A stretch of DNA of 64,000 nucleotides from positions 1,902,577 to 1,966,576 of the forward strand of contig OX638323.1 in the NCBI GenBank assembly GCA_951812715.1, read 5' to 3'. The position numbers and the translations under genes are program-made. This DNA is from an uncultured Pseudohongiella sp. GTDB taxonomy: Bacteria > Pseudomonadota > Gammaproteobacteria > Pseudomonadales > Pseudohongiellaceae. How positions within the stretch are numbered: the first letter of the stretch is position 1; each line of letters starts with the position of its first letter. The notes beneath the pieces are model-generated. The model did no database searches. It was given only the letters and a program-made list of their open reading frames with translations, and was not told the DNA's origin. Positions 8,999-18,041 of the stretch are shown here, one piece after another.

Positions 8999-11331
8999 AA
9001 GTTCACCCCCAATTCAAGTCCGATCGTTCGCGGGCGGCTCACCACCCACCTTGGCCGGCCCGGCGTTTCCGCCGCTATTGAGCGGTTATCGCCCAGATTG
9101 GCAATGGTATTGGTCAGATTTTTCGCATACAGCGTTACCCGGTAGCGCTCGTTGCTGAGGCTCAATCGCAGGCCGAGCTGTTCGTAGGCTTCGCGCTCGC
9201 GCGGAATGGCGTTCACCGTGGACTGGCTTTCGCCTACGTAAGACAGATCCAGGCGCACGTTCAAATCCATGTTCGCTATCGCGTTCGCCGCCGTGTAGTC
9301 GGCGATCAGAGAACCGGTCCAGTCCGGGACGAATTACAGGGGGTCGCCTTCCTCGACGACGCCGGCCACGGATTCCGTGTATTCGGCATTCGTGTGGCCC
9401 AGGTTTAACGAGAACAGGAGGTTTTCAGTCGCCTGCGCGGTGAACTCCAATTCGATACCCTGGCTCTGCGCCTTGCCGAAGTTGCCGACAAACTGGAATC
9501 CGCAAGTGAGCTGGATGCGCTGCTGAATTCCTTGGAAGGCGATATGGTACAACGCGGCATTCAAGCGCATGGCGCTGCCGAGATCGGCTTTTAACCCGCC
9601 CTCGTAGCTGACCAGATCATCCGAGGCGTAACTGGAGGTGCTCATGCCCTGCAAGCCCAGTTCGGCGAGATCCGCGGGGCAGCCAAGCGCATCGGGAATC
9701 GATCCGTTGGCCCCGCCAAGACGGAAACCCTCGGAAACCGACGCATACAGCAGCACCGGATCAATTGGCCGGTACTCGGCGACCGCCTTGAAAATGTATC
9801 CGTCTTCCTGCTGCGCGCCACCTTCGGCGGGAATGCTTGACAGCGGCGCATCGTTCGCGAGCGGCACCCCTGCCGCCAGCCCCGCCTGTTGTTCGGAAAA
9901 CGAAACCTTGGTGTCGAACCAGCGGGACCCCAGCACGATGCTCCATTTTTCATCGAGATCTACTGTTACCTCGCCGAATACGCCAAACTCCTCCACGTTA
10001 GTCGGTCGATACGATGTGAACACCAGGTCGCCGAACGGCCAGATATTCGTCAGCGGTCCCGGAATTGCCAAGGTTTGCTGCAAGGCGGCGAAATTGTCGT
10101 TCAGGCCGTGGGCGAAATTGCGCGGCTGAAACGCCTCGGTGTCGTCGGTATCCTGGAAGAAAGCGCCGGCGACGTAGTTCACGCGACCATCCAGTTCCGA
10201 AGCGAAACGGAATTCCTGCACGAAGGAGTCGAAGTTCAGCATCTGGTAAATCGGAGCGGTAATGGGTCTGACGCCGATGACGTCGAATAGCCCGAATCCG
10301 CCGCTTTCCGCGGGCAGGGCCTGAAGGAAGTTGATAAATGAGCCGCTGGCCTCGGTCTCGAAAGTTTCGCGTTCAAACAACGAGGTTGCCGAGGTGAACG
10401 AGCCGGAGCCGGTATCGTAGTCGATGTTGAGGGTGGTCAAGATCCATTCGTCGTAACCGCCTTCGTCAATGTCGAAGTCGCGGTTCTGGCCGAAATTGCC
10501 GGGTTCGACGTCAGCCAATGGAAATCCATCCAGTTCCGTTTTCTGATATAGCACTCGCGGCGCGATGGACAAACGCTCGTTCGGTTCAAAGAGAAAGTAG
10601 GCCTGAAGCGCGGTAACTTTGCTCTGATCCACATCTTCGCGGGTGAAATTCGGCGGCCCGGTCAATGACGCCGGGTCGCTCAAGTGATTCGAAATGGCGC
10701 CGACGCGACGATCGAACACCCCCGCCTGACTTTCGTTCAACGCCGAAAGGACCAGCGCCGCGGAATCGCTCAAGGCGAGATTGACCGACCCGGAAACGAG
10801 GTGGTTCATGTCTCCGGATTGATCCGACGCCGAGGCGCCGGCGTTAACCCATCCCCAAGTTTCGGTCGTGTCTGGCCGCCGTGTGATGTGCCGAATGACG
10901 CCGCCCAGCGAGCGGGCGCCATACAGTGTGCCGGAAGGCCCGCGCAGCACTTCGATTCGCTCAAGGTCGAGAATGCGCGGATCGATCGTCTCGGCCACGG
11001 GCGTGTCATCGATATAGAAACCGGTGGTGTTGGTTCCCTGGATGCCTCGCAGCGAAACCGTGCGATTCGACAAAATTCCGTCGGTCGCGGCGCCAAAGGA
11101 AAGGTTGGGTATCGAAACCGCATAATCGAAGAAGTCGATCGCGCCGCGATTGCGCAGGTCTTCACCGGAGATCGAGGACACGCTCAGCGGCAGCGATTGG
11201 AGTGGCTCGGCGCGCTTGGTCGTGGTGACGATGATCTCCTCAAGGGCAAGTTGGGCAAAAGCGGGATTGCAAAGCGCGATCAGCGCCAGCATGGCGCCTA
11301 ACCGAAGGCGCCGAGAGTGATAGCTGAACAT
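8995..11331 (-). pseudogene. TonB-dependent receptor interrupted by one in-frame TAA
   Basis: Outer-membrane importer of about 778 codons. It has a signal peptide (MFSYHSRRLRLG, then LALIALCNPAFA), the TonB box EEIIVTTTKR, a plug containing LRGIQGTNTTGFYIDDTPVA and VLRGPSGTLYGARSLGG, and a barrel ending LELGVNF. The frame is intact except for TAA at 9334-9336; the same frame then continues FVPDWTGSLIADYTAANA to the end. The stop removes the last 112 or so residues, several barrel strands. ATG at 11331 has CGGAG 6 bases upstream and begins the signal peptide, so it is preferred over the upstream alternative at 11391. A C-to-T change of a CAA codon or a sequencing error would explain the stop. 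Confidence 0.82.
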
Positions 11332-11483
11332 GAAATACTCCGTGAAAAGCCGTTTTGCGCCGATCCTCGGCCAAAATGGCATGCCGCGCAATCAGGAATT
11401 TTCCCTATATGAAGTCTGAGTGGAGCGGGAGTTCGAGAGGTTGTTCGGGATCGGGACAGCGCTGGCGGACTGCGGGAATCCGC

Positions 11484-12620
11484 CTAGATTGACAGCCGAT
11501 AAACAAGCGCCGTGCGATTGTGCGTTCCCGTCTTGCGATAGAGATGATCGAGATGATGCTCCACGGTTTTCTCGCTGATCCCAAGTTCGCAGGCAATCTG
11601 GGTTGTCGTTAATCCACGGCTGACATTGTCGGCGATTTCCCGCTCGCGCGGAGTGATGCCAAACTGGGCGAGTTTAGCTTCCGATACCAGGTTTCTGTTT
11701 TGATCGATAAAGGCAAGCAAGTGAAGCGGCTGCACTCCGTCAAACTCCAATCGATCCACGAACACCATTGGCCATCCCGGAATATCGTCGAAAACGCGGT
11801 GCACATGGCTTTGAGGCCCACTCAGATGGGCACGAATTTCCTCGGGGAGCCGGCTCATGACAGTATCCTCGCGCTCACCCACGATCCGCGTTTCACCGGC
11901 GGGGCTGAACAAGGCCGCGGCAAAGTCGCCCGCGGCATCCACCGGCCGCGAATTGCCATCGATCACCAGATAGTCGCTAAGTGACCCGCATTGCATGAAT
12001 TTCTTGACCAGGGCGCGAAGCCGTTCGCCCTCACCTTGCAACTTCCTCAAGCGCAAGGTCCCGCTAAACTGTGACGCGAGCAATCGGGCCTTGAGGTGCT
12101 CCCGCGCCCCGTAGACCGGTTTGCCGGGGGCGCGATGAAAGCCAAACAATCCCAGCAGCCCGACCCGGTCTCCCACGGCAAAAATGATGCTGTTGTGAAT
12201 TCCTTGCGGGACGAGGAAGTCGCGATAATAGGCGGAGCGGGTGTAATCGCGCTCGCTCGCGATGACCTGATCCGTCGAAACCAGCAGGCTGCGCCGATGA
12301 CGCGCCCGCCGCCGCAAGCCCTCAAAGCAGGGATCGAATTGGCGATAATGCGCTTCGTATTGCCGAATATGCGCCAGATCCAGGTTGTAGCCGAAGCCGT
12401 CCCAAATTGGCTCCTTATCGAGATCCTCACCCATGGAATAGAACACGCAACTCTTCGAACCAAAGAGATCGACCATTTGCTGGAAGAGTTCCGGCGGGAA
12501 GCTGTGATCGGCGGCGCATTCAGCCGCTTGCCCTGAAATATCGAGAATGAGATTGATCTGGCTGTCGGAAATAGTGGTCACGCAAGTTGCCGTAACGGCC
12601 CTTTGCCGTTCAGTGTACAC
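11484..12620 (-). CDS. LuxR-family transcriptional regulator
   Basis: 378 residues with a C-terminal LuxR/GerE helix-turn-helix (about 320-378: FGITPREREIADNVSRGL, TTTQIACELGISEKTVEHHL). The remaining N-terminal part resembles a GAF or autoinducer-type sensor but has no recognised ligand motif. The GTG at 12620 gives the longest form; a GTG about 14 codons later, giving MTTISDSQINLIL, is an equally possible start. It sits upstream of, and in the same direction as, the receptor and hydrolase genes, so it is a likely regulator of that uptake unit. Confidence 0.85.
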   Translation of the reverse strand: MYTERQRAVTATCVTTISDSQINLILDISGQAAECAADHSFPPELFQQMVDLFGSKSCVFYSMGEDLDKEPIWDGFGYNLDLAHIRQYEAHYRQFDPCFEGLRRRARHRRSLLVSTDQVIASERDYTRSAYYRDFLVPQGIHNSIIFAVGDRVGLLGLFGFHRAPGKPVYGAREHLKARLLASQFSGTLRLRKLQGEGERLRALVKKFMQCGSLSDYLVIDGNSRPVDAAGDFAAALFSPAGETRIVGEREDTVMSRLPEEIRAHLSGPQSHVHRVFDDIPGWPMVFVDRLEFDGVQPLHLLAFIDQNRNLVSEAKLAQFGITPREREIADNVSRGLTTTQIACELGISEKTVEHHLDHLYRKTGTHNRTALVYRLSI

Positions 12621-12992
12621 TCACTCACTCAACTTGAATATCACATTGTTACCTGCCTGGTGGGAGTAGCCATTTGGAATTCTTGCGCCGATCCAGTTAC
12701 ATGGTGGAAGATCTTCAGCCAGCAACGAAGAAATACGGGGACCAAGATGAGGACAATCAAGGGACCGGCGATCTTCCTGGCTCAGTTCACCGGCGTCGGG
12801 CTTCTCGAAACCGCAGAGTATTTTTGCCAGAGTAGACTTTCCGGCTCCGTTTTCGCCCAGCAAGGCATGCACTTCCCCGCCGCGGAGTTCAATGTCGACG
12901 CCTTGCAGAACTTCGATGCCGCTGAAGGACTTGCTGATCGAGCGCCCCGCGAGCAGCACTTCAGGATTATGTTGAACGGCGGTGTTGGGCAC
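12621..12992 (-). pseudogene. Truncated RbsA-type ABC ATPase (second copy)
   Basis: From a GTG at 12992 the first 67 or so residues closely match the ATPase at 1-1532: [50 protein letters not shown]. Homology stops at about 12787, in the middle of the first nucleotide-binding domain. The remaining 50 codons are unrelated and antisense to the 5' stub of another gene. It lies 36 bases after the intact alkyl sulfatase, the same spacing as between the sulfatase remnant and the intact ATPase at the left end. It cannot make a working ATPase. Confidence 0.85.
12747..12790 (+). pseudogene. 5' stub of a TIM-barrel sugar-phosphate isomerase/epimerase gene
   Basis: Plus-strand ATG at 12747 with ACGGGGA upstream begins [15 protein letters not shown] recognise this as the N-terminus of a group of sugar-phosphate isomerase/epimerase (xylose-isomerase-like TIM barrel) proteins. 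After about 14 codons the sequence becomes the antisense of the truncated ABC ATPase. It marks a deletion or inversion joint between two sugar-metabolism genes. The match is short, so confidence is limited. Confidence 0.45.
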
Positions 12993-13028
12993 GGTCAGGT
13001 CAGTATCGCTTAGGCCGGGAGGGCGGCT

Positions 13029-15026
13029 TCAGTTCGCCGTGCCGGGCAGAATCTCGAATCCGGGCGCGAAATCCACCAGCACCGAAGTCAACCGCGTCAG
13101 CACAGCGGCATCGCCTTGCACCGTTCCCACACCGGACCGCAACAATTGGCCCAGCGTGGTCATGCCCATGATTACCTGATCCAGGTCTTCGCGGTCAATG
13201 CCTATTGTGACATCCGGGTCATCGGCCTGAAATCCTTCGATATGGGACAACGTGGCGCCGCTCATTTCAACCACGAACCGCTGGCCGGTGTCCGGAGTAA
13301 TAAAATTCATGGTGAAATTCATGTCGTCGGCGCGTTCGCTATCCACGCGAATGGCGACCGCATCCCACCATTGCGACGTGCTCATGGCTCTGGCCATGCC
13401 CGGACTCGTTCCACGCGGCGCCGGGATCCGCGGCATGCCATTGCGCAATTCCTGAGCGGCGGCGAGAAAAACATTTCTCATACTGGCGCTTTCGTATTGA
13501 TATCCCAGTTGCTCGAAGACCGCGGCGAGCAGGTTCGCGGCAGCCTGGTTATCCGGTTCGGCATAGACCAGTTTGTTCAGAATCTCCATTGCCAGCCGGT
13601 ACTGTCCTGCCTCGCGCAATGCTTGCGCCTTTTCTAGAATCGGCTCGCGGCCTCCCATCATTTCTACGTAAAGCGGCGCCGAGTCCGCCGGCGACAATGG
13701 CGCCAGCGTTGCCGGATTACCGTCCCAATAGCCCAGATAGCGATTCAACACCGCGCGGGAATTGTGAAATTCCGAACCGTGATACTGGCGCACGCTCCAT
13801 TGTTGTTGCAGAGATTGGGGCACCTGGTAGCGGTTGTGAATCTCGTTGATCGTGACGCCCTGATTGGCCAAATGCAGCACCTGGTTGTTCAGATTGGCAT
13901 AGGCGTCGCGTTGAGCGCGCATGACCTGCCGGATGCGTTCGTTACCCCAGCGCGGCCAGTTGTGGGAGGAGATCATGACTTCGGCTTCGCGGCCGAAGCG
14001 ATATAGCGCTTCGTTGATCTGTTTGGACCATTGCAAGGCGTCGCGGACCAGGGCGCCGCGCAGCGTATACACGTTATGTACCGTGGCCGAAATATTCTCC
14101 GCGGCCCAGAACACGCGCTGGTCGGGGAACCAGGCGTTCATTTCCGCCGGCGCCTCGGTGCCCGGCGTATTCTGGAAAACGATGCGCACGCCGTCGATCA
14201 CCACTTCCTCGAAGTCTTCTTCGATCACCCGGGTCGGCGCGATCAGGCCGGTAGTGCCGGCGGCTAGCCCCTTGCCGATGGCCGAGTCGACCTGGCCGAA
14301 GGGGCTGACGGGAATCGCCCGCCCGTATTGCATTACCGCCCGGCGCGACATGGCAGCGCCGGCATAGACGTTTTCGGATACGACTTCCTGCATGAAGCCT
14401 TTCGGCGCGATGACCTGTACTTCACCGGACCGCGCCTGCTGTTCGCTGATTACTCCAAGCACTCCGCCGAAATGATCGACGTGGGAATGGGAGTAGACTA
14501 CCGCCCGCACCGGCAACGCACCTAACGTATCGTTCGCGAGCGCAAGCGCCGCCGCGGCCGTTTCGCCGGAAAGCAGCACGTCGAAGAGGATCCAGCCGCT
14601 ATCGCCTTTGACCAAGGTCATATTGGCGAGGTCGAATCCACGTACCTGGTAGACGAATTCCGGCACTACTTCGTAAAGTCCGTAATTCATATTGAGCAGG
14701 GCCTGGCGTTGCAGCGACGGATGAATCGAATCGAAGTCCTCGCCGGCGAGCAGAAAATCATAGCGGCTCATGTCCCAGACCATGTTTCCGTTCGCGCCGA
14801 TAATCTGGCGCGTGGAAGGTTCGGCGACCAGTCCGCGGCGCGACTCCTCGAAGTCGCGCTCGTCTTCGAACGGCAGCGACTCCCGCAAAGCGTCCTGCAA
14901 GGCGCGCGTGTGTTCGCTCGCGCCAGCGCCGGCGGGATTGAAATGCTGCTGGGAATAAACCAGGCAGGACCAGATTAACCCGAGCAACAGCATGCTGCCG
15001 GAACTGAAAATTCGATGCGTTTTCAT
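13029..15026 (-). CDS. Alkyl/aryl sulfatase, metallo-beta-lactamase type (SdsA1/BDS1/YjcS-like)
   Basis: Hydrolyses primary alkyl sulfate esters to alcohol and sulfate in the characterised family members. 665 residues, close to the family length of about 660. There is an N-terminal signal (1-25), and the metal site HSHVDH is at 180-185 within YSHSHVDHFGG. A central alpha-helical dimerisation region follows, with RYLGYWDGNPATL and QLGYQYESASMRN, then a C-terminal SCP2-like domain from about 540. The start is the ATG at 15026, whose product begins with the signal peptide. It is intact, unlike the C-terminal remnant at 1.6-2.0 kb. The export signal places it in the periplasm. A dispersed repeat lies directly upstream. 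Confidence 0.93.
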   Translation of the reverse strand: MKTHRIFSSGSMLLLGLIWSCLVYSQQHFNPAGAGASEHTRALQDALRESLPFEDERDFEESRRGLVAEPSTRQIIGANGNMVWDMSRYDFLLAGEDFDSIHPSLQRQALLNMNYGLYEVVPEFVYQVRGFDLANMTLVKGDSGWILFDVLLSGETAAAALALANDTLGALPVRAVVYSHSHVDHFGGVLGVISEQQARSGEVQVIAPKGFMQEVVSENVYAGAAMSRRAVMQYGRAIPVSPFGQVDSAIGKGLAAGTTGLIAPTRVIEEDFEEVVIDGVRIVFQNTPGTEAPAEMNAWFPDQRVFWAAENISATVHNVYTLRGALVRDALQWSKQINEALYRFGREAEVMISSHNWPRWGNERIRQVMRAQRDAYANLNNQVLHLANQGVTINEIHNRYQVPQSLQQQWSVRQYHGSEFHNSRAVLNRYLGYWDGNPATLAPLSPADSAPLYVEMMGGREPILEKAQALREAGQYRLAMEILNKLVYAEPDNQAAANLLAAVFEQLGYQYESASMRNVFLAAAQELRNGMPRIPAPRGTSPGMARAMSTSQWWDAVAIRVDSERADDMNFTMNFITPDTGQRFVVEMSGATLSHIEGFQADDPDVTIGIDREDLDQVIMGMTTLGQLLRSGVGTVQGDAAVLTRLTSVLVDFAPGFEILPGTAN

Positions 15027-15040
15027 GGCAATTCCGCGAT

Positions 15041-15180
15041 GAGTGAGGCCCGTTCGGCGAAGCGGGCAAAATGAGCGGCTGTTTGAGCGCCGAACGGCTC
15101 GACAAGCGAGAGAATGAGCGTCTTCGAAGCGCGGCTTCGAGCGAAGGTCGAACGCCTCCGAGCTATGCTCGGCGGCGGGA
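15041..15180 (-). repeat. Dispersed intergenic repeat, family A, copy 1
   Basis: Minus-strand sequence shares the block CTTCGCTCGAAGCCGCGCTT with the copy at 22.9-23.1 kb, together with flanking blocks GAGCATAGCTC and GCTTCGCCGAACGGGC. It contains hairpins such as GCCCG-N10-CGGGC. It fills the gap just upstream of the alkyl sulfatase start. The rest of the 15027-15428 gap holds nothing I recognise. Confidence 0.7.
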
Positions 15181-15428
15181 TATCGAAACCAGGTTTTGTC
15201 GCAGTCGCCGAAATCACGCCAGGGATGACGAGAATCATCTGCAAACAAGCCAAGCATTTTTGAAGTACATCCCCGTCCTGCAATCCCAAGTACGGAATTC
15301 GAACTCCAGGCCTGACCGCGGGCAGAGCTAGCCAGGCCCGGGCAAGCGCTTCAGCCCAACCCAGGCCGCCCCAATCCGTGATTGCCGCATGAAATGACGC
15401 CTGCGCCGCTGCCGCGGCGCGAAGCGCG

Positions 15429-17096
15429 CTACAGTCGAGAGCGTTCGAGCTCTACATCGGCATTGCGCCACAGCGATTCGAACTGGCGCCTGACGATGAT
15501 GACTTCCTGGGTCTTGCCCTGCGCTTCCAGCGCCTGGGCCAGGCCGAAAGTGCTCCAGCCGTTCTGCCGGTTCCATTCCAGGTCCTTGCGATAGACGGCC
15601 TCCGCGTCTTCTGCCCGGCCCGCGGACAGCATCGCGGCGCCTAGAAACAGGCGCATCGACTGGGACCAATCCGGCGGCTCGGTGTAGTTGTTGGCGTCCT
15701 GCATTTCCACCGCCGCCTGGTAATGTGCGATGGCCGAATCGAGGTCGCCGCGGGCTTCCGCGATTTCACCTCGCAATGCGTGGACCGCCAATCCCAGCAC
15801 GTGTGAGGCGGGCGTAGGTCTGACTCCGGTATCGTCGACGCCATCGGCTACGGCCTGCGCCTGGATATTGGCCAACTCCGATTCGGCCTTGTCATATTGT
15901 CCGCTAGCGGCATATGCGCTGCCGAGCACATAGCTCCACATGCCGTCGAGATAAGGCGTCCCGGAGTGGCTTTGTTCGCCTTCCAATATGCGGTTCCATT
16001 TGCCGAAGATCTTGTCCACGACCCAAGAATGCGCGACCAGCTTTTCGCCCCGATTCACGTTCTGGGGCACGGGTCCGACACTGGCCGCGCCGCGCTGCGC
16101 CGCTTCGGACGCCGCGGCGTAGTTGCCTTGCAGCATGTTGGCGTAGCGCACGAAATCCAGCGCATGAGGCGCGTGCGACTTGTGGGAGAGGGCGTAAGTG
16201 CCGATCATTGGAAAGTTGGTATTGCCCCAGATCTCGGCGAGCTGCTGATCTACGATCTGCGAGCGCTCGTTGATGTCGATGGCCTTTTCGTACTCACCGA
16301 CGCGCAGATAGATGTGGCCGGGCATATGCACCATGTGTCCGGAAATCGGTACGATGCCTTCCAGCTTCTGGGCCGAAGGCATGGCCAGTTCCGGCTCATT
16401 CGAGGCTTCCATCAGATGGATGTACAAGTGGTTGGCGCCGGGGTGGTCGTGTTCGACCGCCATGGCGGCTTCGAACGCGGCGCGGGCTTCGGCGGTGCCG
16501 CCCCTCGGCGAACCGTCGGGCTCCCAGTAGTCCCAGCGCGTGGTGTTCATGTACGCCTCGCCGAACATGGCGGCGATGTCCGCATCGTCGGGATACTTGT
16601 GGTGTAACTCGCGCATGGCGCCGAGAAAGGCCTGGTCCCGCTCGCGGTCGTCGGCGATGGCGTCCTTGTTGTAGAGGACGAAAAGCGCGTTGACCATGTC
16701 GCGCTCACGTTCGGTACCGTTGTTGATGCGCTCGAGCGCGTTACGGATCGCTTCCAGACCGGCGCCTTGCGGATCGTCCGGCAGACCGGCGTAGCGGCTG
16801 TTGGGATTTGGCCCGGCGGCGTGGGCCAGGCCGAAATATGGCATGGGATGATCCGGGTCATGGCGCGAAGCTTCTTGATAAGAGGCCATGGACTCAGGGA
16901 AGTAGAAACTCCAGGCCATGCGCAGGCCCTGGTCGAAAAAAGCCTGGGCTTCGGCTGAATCGGTGGAAATCGGCCTGCTGTAAGTACCGCTGCCGGGAAT
17001 CAGGATGGCGAGGGCTTCGCCGTCCTGGGCTTGAGCGATCTGCCAGGACATCGCGGCGGTGAATAGGCCGGCGGCTGAAATCAAGAATTTTTTCAC
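15429..17096 (-). CDS. Periplasmic TPR-repeat protein of unknown function
   Basis: 555 residues beginning with a signal peptide (KKFLISAAGLFTAAM to AQAQ) and rich in helical tetratricopeptide-like repeats. Visible repeats include AFFDQGLRMAWSFYFPESMA, YEKAIDINERSQI, GQYDKAESELANIQ, GDLDSAIAHYQAAVEMQDA and GRAEDAEAVYRKDLEWN. There is also a His-rich run (PISGHMVHMPGHIYLRVGEY) that could bind metal. The GTG at 17096 with GAGGAG upstream is preferred to the longer frame because it begins the signal peptide. The family is known to me only as a TPR protein of soil and marine bacteria. It is transcribed divergently from the selenoprotein candidate. Confidence 0.82.
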   Translation of the reverse strand: MKKFLISAAGLFTAAMSWQIAQAQDGEALAILIPGSGTYSRPISTDSAEAQAFFDQGLRMAWSFYFPESMASYQEASRHDPDHPMPYFGLAHAAGPNPNSRYAGLPDDPQGAGLEAIRNALERINNGTERERDMVNALFVLYNKDAIADDRERDQAFLGAMRELHHKYPDDADIAAMFGEAYMNTTRWDYWEPDGSPRGGTAEARAAFEAAMAVEHDHPGANHLYIHLMEASNEPELAMPSAQKLEGIVPISGHMVHMPGHIYLRVGEYEKAIDINERSQIVDQQLAEIWGNTNFPMIGTYALSHKSHAPHALDFVRYANMLQGNYAAASEAAQRGAASVGPVPQNVNRGEKLVAHSWVVDKIFGKWNRILEGEQSHSGTPYLDGMWSYVLGSAYAASGQYDKAESELANIQAQAVADGVDDTGVRPTPASHVLGLAVHALRGEIAEARGDLDSAIAHYQAAVEMQDANNYTEPPDWSQSMRLFLGAAMLSAGRAEDAEAVYRKDLEWNRQNGWSTFGLAQALEAQGKTQEVIIVRRQFESLWRNADVELERSRL

Positions 17097-17225
17097 TGCT
17101 CGCTCCTCGTAAGATAATCGAACATCGAAAGTTTTCAAGCGCGACAAGTATACCCCCGCCCCACCTGCTTGTCCGCTGCCGCTCGGCATCCCCGCGCGAT
17201 GATCGTTTACCGCTTGGTCCTGCGC

Positions 17226-17231
17226 TATAGT
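17226..17231 (+). promoter_or_regulatory. Candidate -10 box for the FrnE-like gene
   Basis: TATAGT, 35 bases before the ATG at 17266. The -35 region at the proper distance is weak, so this is tentative. Confidence 0.3.
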
Positions 17232-17265
17232 TTGCCGGATCCGATCCGAAATGAAGGAGCCGGCG

Positions 17266-17877
17266 ATGAGCGAACTCGTAATCGATGTTTTCAGCGACTA
17301 CGTCTGACCCTGGTGCTATCTCGGTACCGTGAGTACCGAAAAGCTGCGGGAAGCATATCCCGTTCGCTTCAGGCATGTGCACTTCCCGTTGCACCCCGAA
17401 ACCCCGCCTCGGGGCAAACTTCTTGCCGAGCTGTTCGCCGAAGGAGATATCGAGCCGGCGCGGCGGCGCATGGCGGGGCTCATGGCCGAGGCCGGACTCG
17501 AATACGGCATCCGCACGCATACCTATAATTCTCGCCTGGCTCAGGAGCTGGCGAGTTGGGCGGTCGATCAGGAAGCCGGCGAAAGTATCCACCTGCTGCT
17601 GTACCGGACGTATTTCGTGGATTGCGCCAATATTGCCGAGCTTGACGTATTGCTTGCGGCGGCTGAAGCGGCGGGCCTTGACCGGCAACAAGCCCGGCGG
17701 GTGCTGCTTGAGCGCGAATATCAGGCGGCGGTGGATGCGGACTGGGATCGTTCGCGGAACCTGGGGATCACCGGCGTGCCGACCTTTTACCACGATGGTC
17801 TGGTCGTTGTCGGCTGCCAGCCCTTCCCGATACTGGAACGGTTCGTACTTCATTTATTGGCAAAGCGCGGGGCCTGA
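17266..17877 (+). CDS. DsbA/FrnE-like thiol oxidoreductase, candidate selenoprotein (UPWC)
   Basis: 203 residues if TGA at 17305-17307 is read as selenocysteine. Translation is MSELVIDVFSDYV, then TGA, then PWCYLG. The TGA occupies codon 14, exactly the first Cys of the CPWC redox motif of the DsbA/FrnE (2-hydroxychromene-2-carboxylate isomerase-like) thioredoxin fold. Cys17 and the cis-Pro loop GITGVPTF are present, and the remaining 189 codons are open. AAGGAG 7 bases before the ATG at 17266 is the best ribosome site in the neighbourhood, so translation clearly begins upstream of the TGA. A hairpin follows the TGA at SECIS spacing. No signal peptide, so cytoplasmic as for FrnE-type proteins. 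Alternatives are a nonsense mutation or a sequencing error, or a shorter protein from 17329 that would lack the active site. Confidence 0.72.
17305..17345 (+). promoter_or_regulatory. Candidate bacterial SECIS element
   Basis: Directly after the TGA, TCGGTAC (17321-17327) pairs perfectly with GTACCGA (17333-17339) to give a 7-bp stem with apical loop CGTGA. A lower helix GCT/AGC (17315-17317 with 17342-17344) can form across a small internal loop. The loop starts 20 bases after the TGA and has G as its second base. Both fit the general description of bacterial SECIS elements (loop about 16-37 bases downstream, a G in the first two loop positions). Confidence 0.6.
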
Positions 17878-18041
17878 AATGAATCCGCGGCGCCGCGATT
17901 CGCGGAATCGTCGCCTTTCTTCAGGACTGTCCGATACCTGGCCTGTCGCGCCGCCAGTTGCCCGTCGCGATGGCGGCCAAGGATATCGCAACGATCGAAA
18001 GCGGTGGAACCGTCGGCCTGTGCCGACCGGGCCGGCGCGCT

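Noticed and set aside
9334..9336. TAA in the receptor as recoding
   Set aside because: Known amino-acid recoding uses TGA (Sec) or TAG (Pyl). TAA here has no such support, so nonsense mutation or sequence error is preferred.
15897..16607. Long plus-strand frame inside the TPR protein gene
   Set aside because: It is antisense to a gene with signal peptide and repeats; high GC makes such shadow frames common here.
17881..17902. Hairpin GAATCCGCGG/CCGCGATTC just after the selenoprotein candidate as a terminator
   Set aside because: The loop is too small, there is a bulge, and no T-run follows.
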